The position numbers and the translations under genes were made by a program. The notes under the pieces were generated by a model. That model searched no databases, was not told the origin of the DNA, and saw only the letters and a program-made list of their open reading frames with translations. From Tulasnella sp. 424 (lineage: Eukaryota; Basidiomycota; Agaricomycetes; Cantharellales; Tulasnellaceae): a stretch of 15,177 nt of DNA. The DNA is taken from contig WSUB01000381.1 of the NCBI GenBank assembly GCA_019633425.1, positions 1 through 15,177 on the forward strand. The letters are read 5' to 3'. Below, piece by piece: positions 7,568 to 15,177 of the stretch. Each line of letters opens with the position of its first letter. The first letter of the stretch is position 1.

Positions 7568-8560
7568 TTATACGAAAGGAACATAATCAAAGGCTATTAA
7601 TAGACTAGGTATTAATATTGTAAATGCAATAGCAATAGGCAACATACCAGTTCAACAGAATAGCATTAATTGATCATATCTTAATCTAGGAAGAGTAGCT
7701 CTGAATCATACGAATAAGAAACAGAATGCACAAGTTTTAAGACCTAAAATAATACTTTGAATGCTTAACACAGAGTTATTTTCAAAAATTTCTGTACAAT
7801 GATATCCCCCAAAGAATAATATAGCAGTCAAACTAGACATTAAAACAATAGAACTATATTCACTTAAGAAGAAGAAAACGAATATAATAGATGAGTGTTC
7901 AGTGAAGAAACCAGCTACTAATTCTGATTCAGCTTCTTGTAGGTCAAAAGGAGTTCTACTTGTTTCAGCTAATATTGATATGAAGAAGAATATAAATACA
8001 GGCATTAAAGGAACTATATATCAAATAGATTGTTGATTTTCAATAATACTTGTTATATTAAATGATCCTGTTAATAATATAACTATTATAACAGCTGTAC
8101 TTAATATTAATTCATAACTGATCATTGAGGCTGTACTTCTTAAAGATCCTAAAAAGGCATATTTAGAGTTAGCTGATCAACCAGCAAATAGAATACCATA
8201 TACTCCTAATGATGATAAGGCTAATGTATATAAGATACCTAAAGAGAAATCTGATAAAGCTAAACCTTGACCAAAAGGTATTACACCTCATCCTAATAGA
8301 CTAAAGATTAATGTAAACACAGGAGCTAAATAGAACAATACTTTATTCGATTGAGCAGGTATTACTGTTTCTTTAAGAATTAATTTTAAAGCATCACTAA
8401 AAGGTTGTAATACTCCGTAATACCCTACTGTATTAGGTCCTACTCTTCTTTGCATTGCAGCTAATTGTTTTCTTTCTATAATAGTCATAAAGGCTACAGC
8501 TAATAGCACTGGAACTATAACTATTAAAACTTCTAATAAATTATAAAGGATATTTATCAT
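7568..8560 (-). CDS. nad1: NADH dehydrogenase subunit 1
   Basis: A 330-residue, eight-helix type membrane protein, one open frame with TGA as Trp (for example at 7652 and 7706). Diagnostic stretches are [19 protein letters not shown] near residue 30, which lines the quinone tunnel of complex I, and [20 protein letters not shown] in the middle, with acidic residues linking the quinone site to the pump. It ends [10 protein letters not shown] before TAA, with a normal length. It is the complex I subunit that forms the foot where quinone enters the membrane arm. The start is the ATG at 8560, seven residues before the first hydrophobic helix, as in relatives. It is followed by the tRNA cluster. 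Confidence 0.96.
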
Positions 8561-8959
8561 ATGTTTATTTGTTTTTTCTTTTTACCTGTCCTCCTCTGAT
8601 TACCCTTTTTCTGACGTACGGCCCACTTACCCTGTAAAGGGGAGGGCGGACTTAAGAGTCCACTACAGTACCATATAACATTTGACTTATAGACATGAGG
8701 CACTAGGAGGCCTCCTTACTCCAAATACCGGTCCTTAACAGAATAAGGTAATGAGGGCGTCCGCCTCTAAGGTCTAAGTAGTGCCGGAGGCCGAGATAAT
8801 AATACCTCTTTAATTAAGGTCATACGCCACAATAAAAAAAGAACAGAAAGAGTAGTAATATAAAGCTATTGCTATATTACTATTTATAACAGACAGGTGA
8901 TAATGCCTTACTATCGTCCGGCTTAATGTTCTTATAAGTTCTTCTGTAAAGCAAGGGCC

Positions 8960-8997
8960 CCGGCTGCCTCCTAGGCCTAGGCCTAGGAGGCAGCCGG
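8960..8997. repeat. 38-bp perfect palindrome
   Basis: The sequence from CCGGCTGCCTCC (8960-8971) to GGAGGCAGCCGG (8986-8997) equals its own reverse complement at every position, centred on the middle of TAGGCCTAGGCCTA at 8972-8985. There is no unpaired loop, so it could form a cruciform of up to 19 pairs per arm. It overlaps a CCGGTACCGG element at its right end. Perfect palindromes of this size are unstable in many hosts, so its survival is notable. Confidence 0.95.
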
Positions 8998-9305
8998 TAC
9001 CGGAGGCGTACACCATCGCCACTGCCACACGATCCCCACAGCTGTGGACTATAAAGTAGCCCGTAGGAGTAAGAGACCGCATAGGCTACAGATATAATGA
9101 ACTTAAATAGTAAATTATGCTACGAGAAGGTCTATTATTAAAATAGTAACATAACACTATATAATGGACTCTTAAGGAGCCCTAGTGTTAAATATCACAA
9201 AGATTTATCGTTATAAATAAACCTAGTCCATAATACTCACTTTATTATAGCCGGTAACCGAGGCTTGGCCAGCCGGTATCGGATAGGCAGGCACCCGGCT
9301 GCCAG

Positions 9306-9325
9306 CCGTAGGCCTAGGCCTACGG
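9306..9325. repeat. 20-bp perfect palindrome
   Basis: CCGTAGGCCTAGGCCTACGG reads the same on both strands. It shares the AGGCCTAGGCCT centre with the 38-bp palindrome at 8960 and with a 14-bp one at 12420-12433, so the three form a family with the same core and different arms. Confidence 0.93.
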
Positions 9326-9466
9326 AGGGTGAGCCCTTCCCTTCCTATCATTTAGGCCGTACGGCCTTATTTAGGTGTAGGGTTGGATGGAAAAGGTTAT
9401 AAAAATGTACGTCTAAGTACGGGAGGGAAAGCCTTTCTTTATAAGGTATAGGCTATAAAGGTAAAA

Positions 9467-10228
9467 TTAAGACATTGATTCTAATCAGAATAAGAATTCT
9501 TCATATGGTAAAGCTTTTAAAGCAATAGGCATGAATCCGTGATATACTCCACATATTTCAGAGCATTGTCCTCTGAATACACCTGGTCTTAGAGCAATGA
9601 ATGATGTTTGATTTAATCTACCAGGAACAGCATCTATTTTAAGACCTAATGAAGGAACAGCAAAGTCATGGATTACATCAGTTGATGTTACAACTAATCT
9701 GATATGAGCGTTAGCAGGTACTACAATTTTATTATCAACTTCTAATAATCTTAATTGTCCTACTTCTAAGTCACTATCAGGTACCATGTAGCTATCAAAG
9801 TCTATTGCTTCGTCATTTTCATTAACGAAATCAGCGTATTCATATGATCAGTATCATTGATGTCCTATAACTTTAATTGTCATTATAGGTGTAACCACTT
9901 CATCTAACATATAAAGTAATCTGAAGCTAGGAAAAGCTATAGCTATTAATACGAAAGCTGGTGTAATTGTTCAAATTAATTCTATTAATGTACCGTGGTT
10001 AGAGTATTTATATACTATTGGTGAATTTTTATGGCTGAAGTTAATCAGAGTACTGAATAACACTCAGAATACACCTATTGAAATAACTATTAAATAGAAG
10101 AAAATAGAATCATGAAGATCAGTAATTCCTTCAAAACCAGGAGCAGCACTATCCTGGAAACCTATTTGTCAAGGTTCAGGAGCATCATTTAAGATGGGAT
10201 TAAATATTAAATTTAATAAACTATTCAT
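9467..10228 (-). CDS. cox2: Cytochrome c oxidase subunit 2
   Basis: A 253-residue protein with two N-terminal membrane helices (about residues 42-62 and 83-105) and a C-terminal cupredoxin domain facing the intermembrane space. Copper A ligands are visible: His187 in [10 protein letters not shown], then Cys222, Glu224, Cys226, His230 and Met233 in [14 protein letters not shown]. The aromatic patch QWYWSYEY, which passes electrons from cytochrome c, is present with its Trp codons written TGA. It accepts electrons from cytochrome c and passes them to Cox1. It starts at ATG and ends at TAA after WLESMS. The N-terminus ([15 protein letters not shown]) is of the type seen in basidiomycetes and some yeasts. 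In yeast a short leader is cleaved; here the leader would be about 14 residues. No intron. Confidence 0.97.
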
Positions 10229-11350
10229 TTACTTTTTTATTTTTGTTTTAATTTATGATTAGATGAACTAAATAACTAGAATAATTAACTCATCTATATT
10301 TAGTCTTTCGACCTAGCCCTTCTCAGCAGCCGTTATCGGACTACCGCTGAGAGGGTAGATTATTGTATACTGATCCGTAATTCTAGGCCAGCCGGCACAA
10401 GCTTTTGAGGTCGTAGTCCGCCGGTACCGGAGAGCTCGACTAAAGTTACTAGACCAAATTCATAATCTACCACCTAATCTCACCTTCGGCCGGAGGCCTA
10501 GGAACCGAAATCAATCAGTGGCGTAGCCCTTCAGAGAGTGAGGCTATAACAGGAGGCTTTATATTATTATGCCTTACGGCCGAGGCTAGGGCTTACGCCC
10601 CTAGCCATTAGTTAATTTAATTATAATCGATTATATAATTAATATCTAGCATTCAGTACCAGAGTCCTCTTTTTGAAATCCTTGTCAGATCCTCATTGTT
10701 AGAAGCAACTTACTGGGCTGTTTTATACAATCTAGTGCCATATGGCTTTATAATTTAACTAATTATCTTAGTGTCACTTCTTCTACTTTTATTAAATATA
10801 TATTCTGTACGCTCCCTCCCCGCTGCCTGCCTTCCTTGTTCGGTACCGGCTGGGCTAGTAATTGGGAGGGTATAGAGTCTTGTATTAGTACAGAGGATGC
10901 TATATTAGTGTTTTAGAACGTACGGCTGAATAATATTAACTTAATTAATGTGTGACGTACGTTCTAGCCTTCAAGGGAGGGATAGCATAGTATAGAGAGT
11001 TAGTTCACAGTCTGCTAATATTGGTATTTGAAATATTTTAATTAATTTATTATTATATGGGGTATGATGGTGGGTGAATCCTAGGAGGGCCCTTGGCCCG
11101 ACGACGGAGAGGGGGAATCAGGGGTAATACCTATTGTTAGTGCTCGATTAAAGGTAAGGGTATAGCAACCCCGCCCGTACGGGACAAGTCCATCCCTCTT
11201 AACCAACCTAAATCAATAGTATTTATCTGACAGGGCCTTAGATCGATAGACTAGAGACAAACCCTCTTTGATGGCGACTTTGTACTGCAGTTGTACCTTT
11301 TACTAAGGGTTAATTATGTCCTGATCCCGGAGGGCTAGGGCGATAATTGA
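10229..11350. other. 1.1-kb spacer between nad6 and cox2
   Basis: This is the longest stretch without a gene. It is AT-rich near cox2 and then alternates AT-rich DNA with GC clusters: CCGGTACCGG at 10421-10430, a GC hairpin at 10584-10606 (GGCTAGGG with CCCTAGCC), a nested inverted-repeat block at 10861-11010, and GC-rich DNA at 11075-11340 next to the nad6 stop. I recognise no rRNA piece, tRNA or RNase P RNA in it. A replication or transcription role is possible but only inferred from the folding. Confidence 0.65.
10895..10988. repeat. Nested inverted repeats with AT-rich loop
   Basis: TAGAACGTAC (10914-10923) and GTACGTTCTA (10957-10966) form a perfect 10-bp inverted pair around a 33-base AT-rich loop containing TAATATTAAC at 10931-10940. 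Outside it, ATGCTAT (10897-10903) faces ATAGCAT (10982-10988). GGGAGGG occurs at 10864-10870 and just before the right arm at 10975-10981. The arrangement could form a cruciform with an exposed AT-rich head. Confidence 0.75.
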
Positions 11351-12070
11351 TTAACGGCTAGGAGTACTTAAAATAATAGGAGCTATCATAGATAATAATA
11401 ATATAATACTACTTAAAATTAATCAAACAGCACCATATGTGTATAATCCTTGTCCTAGCATTTCTATTTGTAAGAAATTAATAAAACTAGTGTCTAATGC
11501 ATTAGGATTTAATACAGTATTTACAGTATTAACACTTTCAGTTACAGATTGCACTTGGCCAGATAGTAGTAAATCCATAGGACTAATAAATAATTTGTTT
11601 AAATTAGTTAATAATTCTAAAGGATATGTTAGGAATTGTAATGATATAGGATTTAATCCTACAGGTCCTTCGGCTAATAAGCCTACAGCTGGATCAGCTC
11701 ATGAAGAAGCATTAGTTGTTTCTCCACCTCCTGTAGTTGTAATAGATAGTATTTCATATAAAAATACAAAACCAATAGATAGAGCTAGAGGTAAATTTTT
11801 AGTATATTCTCTACCTACTTCTAATATATCTACTAATTTTATGTTAATCATCATAATAACGAAAAGGAATAGAACAGTTATAGCTCCGATATATACGATG
11901 ATATAAGCTATACCTACAAATCCTATACCTAATAAAATAAGATAACCTGCAGTGTTAATAAACACAGAAATTAAATATAGTACAGATATAACAGGATTTT
12001 TAGAAGTAATAACTAATACACTAGATAATATTGCTCCTAAAGCTAATAAATTTAATAAGATATCTTTCAT
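11351..12070 (-). CDS. nad6: NADH dehydrogenase subunit 6
   Basis: A 239-residue membrane protein, one frame with TGA Trp codons at 11699-11701 and 11423-11425. The N-terminal half carries the family's helix pattern with VISVLYLISVFINTAGYLILLGIGFVGIAYIIVYIGAITVLFLFVIMM broken into two helices; the G-I-A-Y-I-I-V-Y-I-G-A-I stretch around residues 50-61 includes the pi-bulge helix of complex I. A long hydrophilic loop follows, and a last helix ends MIAPIILSTPSR. It belongs to the membrane arm near the quinone site. Length is in the fungal range. The final few residues run into a GC-rich region, so the C-terminus may have been reset by cluster insertion. It starts at ATG, next to an AT-rich leader. 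Confidence 0.93.
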
Positions 12071-12419
12071 TCTATTATTTATTATTTTTATTCCTGATAT
12101 GTTTCTCTTTAGTGCCGTACGGCTTAAATTTATTACGTTTCACAGGAAAATAACTAGTTTAATTGATTGTAGGGCTGGGACTCTAAAGTACTGGCATACG
12201 TCTGCATCTTAAGAGTCCACTATCCTTTGTTCTGTACCGGCGGGATTATAAAGTACGCCACTATCCTTTTCCGGCCTAGGATACGTAATAAAGGATGTTA
12301 ACTAAAGCAATAAACTAGAGGTAGTACCTTAAATTGTTAATTTTTATATAAATCTTCGTCCTCTTTTTCTCCGGATGCCAGCCGTAGGCCTAGGTCTCCG
12401 TCGATAATGCTGCCTGCTG

Positions 12420-12433
12420 GAGGCCTAGGCCTC
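12420..12433. repeat. 14-bp palindrome GAGGCCTAGGCCTC
   Basis: It is self-complementary and shares the AGGCCTAGGCCT core with the palindromes at 8960-8997 and 9306-9325. A GCCGTAGGCCTAGG half-copy lies about 40 bases to the left. Confidence 0.85.
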
Positions 12434-12711
12434 TGTAGTACAGAAGTACAGCCGCCGGACTCATAAACCAGATCTATATACTGGGTTGGCGTCTCGCTGC
12501 CGGTACCGGAGTACAGGATCGGAAGGCGTACGCCCTCAATTACCTATTTTATAGTGATACCGGCCAGGGTTAAGAGATCCTATGATCAGGCACTAGGTAA
12601 CCAGTACCGGATAAAAGGCTTCTTAAGAGTTAGGCTTTACGGCACATGCTAGTTGAGGGTTAAGCCTTCCTTCCTAGGCTTGGGTCAGGGTACCCAGCAC
12701 CATCAGCAGAG

Positions 12712-12736
12712 GGGACTCTTAAGAGGGACTCTTAAG
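12712..12736. repeat. Tandem GGGACTCTTAAG pair after cox1
   Basis: Two identical 12-mers, GGGACTCTTAAG, lie at 12712-12723 and 12725-12736, one base apart. They lie just beyond the cox1 stop in the direction of transcription. A tandem pair in the opposite orientation lies at 15009-15038, so the cox1 transcription unit is bracketed by paired copies. Confidence 0.88.
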
Positions 12737-12750
12737 CGAGAGAAGGTAAA

Positions 12751-14400
<1,650 letters not shown>

Positions 14401-15095
14401 TTTTAAAATTTATTTTATTTTAATTTAATAGACCTATCCGGGCCCTTTTAAGCCGTACGCCACTCCCTTCCATTTCCCTCTCCCTCTCCTATATAGGCTA
14501 GGGCTAGGACTGGGCTGGGCGAGGACGATTTTCTCTTTACCTGCAGCCGGTACCGGAGTACAGGAGGCACGGTAAGGATAAATTTCCTTTTAGTGGCGGA
14601 GCCATGGCTACTAGGGCATAGCCCCACTAGTACGGCTTATTAAGGTAGGCGATACCGCATTAATTTATTTACTTAAAGGATCCGCCTTATATAAAGCCCG
14701 GTAACCATATTAGTATAGGGTTTCTTAAGAGTCCCTACATGGTTAGGCCTTAATTTTTCTATAAAGTATCTTGGGGCATAGCCCTTGATTGTAGGGCGTA
14801 CGCCACCAAGATCTTCAGAATGTAATTGACTATCATCCTTTAGGATATCCGTAAAATAGATACCTATTGGAATCGCCTATTAAAGTCACATTTTCAAAAA
14901 ATCTCTTATCCAACCGATACCGCAGTACAGGCTAAAAAGAGTGTTTTTTTTTAACTCGTCAATCCCCAGACATCCTATTCTTAATAAATAAGCCGGTACC
15001 GGAGTCTACTTAAGAGTCCCGCGACTACTTAAGAGTCCGGCCTACGGCTTGAAAAGGAAGGCTAGGCTATGATAGAATTAATTTAAAAAATAAAG
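14401..15095. other. Spacer between right tRNA-Phe and cox1
   Basis: No gene is seen in 695 bases. Next to cox1 is an AT-rich leader with an in-frame stop. Then come GC clusters: CCGGTACCGG at 14547-14556 and 14993-15002, a GTGGCGGAGCCATGG cluster near 14590, CTTAAGAGTC at 14724-14733, and a tandem pair at 15009-15038. A run of eight T lies at 14944-14951. It must hold the cox1 leader and any promoter not inside the terminal repeat. Confidence 0.65.
15009..15038. repeat. Tandem CTTAAGAGTCC pair near the right end
   Basis: CTTAAGAGTCC occurs at 15009-15019 and 15028-15038, each preceded by CTA. This is the reverse complement of the GGACTCTTAAG pair found just past cox1 at 12712-12736. Confidence 0.87.
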
Positions 15096-15177
15096 TGCCC
15101 TGAGAATGAATCGAACATTCGTAGCTATAACTTCACTATAGTGCTCTAACCAACTAAGCTATCGAGGCTATTTATTT
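15089..15177. repeat. Right terminal inverted repeat (89 bp, with tRNA-Phe)
   Basis: This is the exact reverse complement of bases 1-89, with no mismatch. Inside it, identity ends abruptly at A89/T90 of the left copy, with unrelated AT-rich DNA on each side. Perfect identity in DNA whose spacers are otherwise so variable points to gene conversion, recent duplication or an assembly origin. Confidence 0.97.
15096..15168 (-). tRNA. trnF(gaa): tRNA-Phe (anticodon GAA), right copy
   Basis: It is identical to the left copy and in the opposite orientation, so it too points into the window. Cloverleaf and anticodon are as described for the left gene. It is the first gene of the minus-strand set and lies upstream of cox1. 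If both ends are real parts of one molecule, the cell has two tRNA-Phe genes heading two opposed gene sets; if the ends are a single collapsed repeat, it may have one. Confidence 0.94.

Larger units (their letters stand above)
8561..9466. other. Spacer between cox2 and nad1 with large palindromes
   Basis: These 906 bases hold no supported gene. A 90-codon frame on the minus strand at 8810-9082 passes through the GC palindrome and resembles nothing I know. Notable content: cluster 8590-8660 with GACTCTTAAG inverted at 8651-8660, GC block 8740-8795, the 38-bp perfect palindrome at 8960-8997 merging into CCGGTACCGG (8994-9003), GACTCTTAAG at 9167-9176, and the 20-bp palindrome at 9306-9325. Confidence 0.7.
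12071..12750. other. Spacer between cox1 and nad6 with GC clusters
   Basis: No gene is seen in 680 bases. It holds CTTAAGAGTC at 12208-12217, TAAAGTACGCC at 12249-12259, the 14-bp palindrome GAGGCCTAGGCCTC (12420-12433), CCGGTACCGG at 12500-12509 leading into a 20-base block shared with 6882-6901, and a tandem pair of GGGACTCTTAAG at 12712-12736 that lies 14 bases beyond the cox1 stop codon. Confidence 0.7.

Noticed and set aside
7571..7585. rRNA sarcin-ricin-like string TACGAAAGGAAC
   Set aside because: It is the complement of the last codons of nad1 and lacks the surrounding rRNA context.
8810..9082. 90-codon minus-strand frame across the 38-bp palindrome
   Set aside because: It resembles no mitochondrial protein, its composition follows the GC clusters it crosses, and its codon use differs from the real genes.
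10640..10815. RNase P RNA candidate (ACAGAATATAT on the minus strand)
   Set aside because: The 3' motif looks like the yeast consensus, but I found no matching GAAAGTC-type partner upstream, so the hit is not supported.
11439..12212. Plus-strand frames opposite nad6
   Set aside because: They are antisense to nad6 and its leader, and the minus strand has the clear Nad6 protein.

Overview
This window is fungal mitochondrial DNA. It carries nine intact respiratory or ribosomal protein genes (rps3, atp8, atp9, nad3, nad2, nad1, cox2, nad6, cox1) and six tRNA genes. TGA is read as tryptophan, so most of these genes look broken under the standard code and become single open frames under code 4. 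Complex I genes and a free-standing rps3 exclude Saccharomyces-type yeasts. The wording of Nad3 and Cox2, genes on both strands and many GC-rich palindromic clusters suggest a basidiomycete or an early-branching yeast. I cannot fix the lineage from sequence alone.

The first and last 89 bases are a perfect inverted repeat, each copy holding a complete tRNA-Phe(GAA). From the left copy, rps3, atp8 and atp9 follow on the plus strand (517-2910). From the right copy, cox1, nad6, cox2, nad1, tRNA-Ala, tRNA-Ile, tRNA-Arg, tRNA-Gly, nad2 and nad3 follow on the minus strand (14400 down to 3360). The two sets converge on a spacer at 2911-3359. The window could be a linear chromosome, an invertible segment between two tRNA-Phe copies, or a contig that stopped at a repeat. 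It is not a complete mitochondrial genome: cob, cox3, atp6, nad4, nad4L, nad5 and both rRNAs are absent.

The genes serve one machine. Nad1/2/3/6 are membrane subunits of complex I, Cox1/Cox2 are the catalytic core of complex IV, Atp8/Atp9 belong to the Fo part of ATP synthase, and Rps3 and the tRNAs serve the mitochondrial ribosome. No gene has an intron.

Much of the window is spacer DNA packed with short repeats: GACTCTTAAG (13 exact copies), TAAAGTACGCC (7), CCGGTACCGG (7), a 30-bp element, and perfect palindromes up to 38 bp. These clusters avoid the coding regions. They and the tRNA-Phe-bounded inverted architecture are the most unusual content here. I see no defence system, CRISPR array, transposase or plasmid polymerase.
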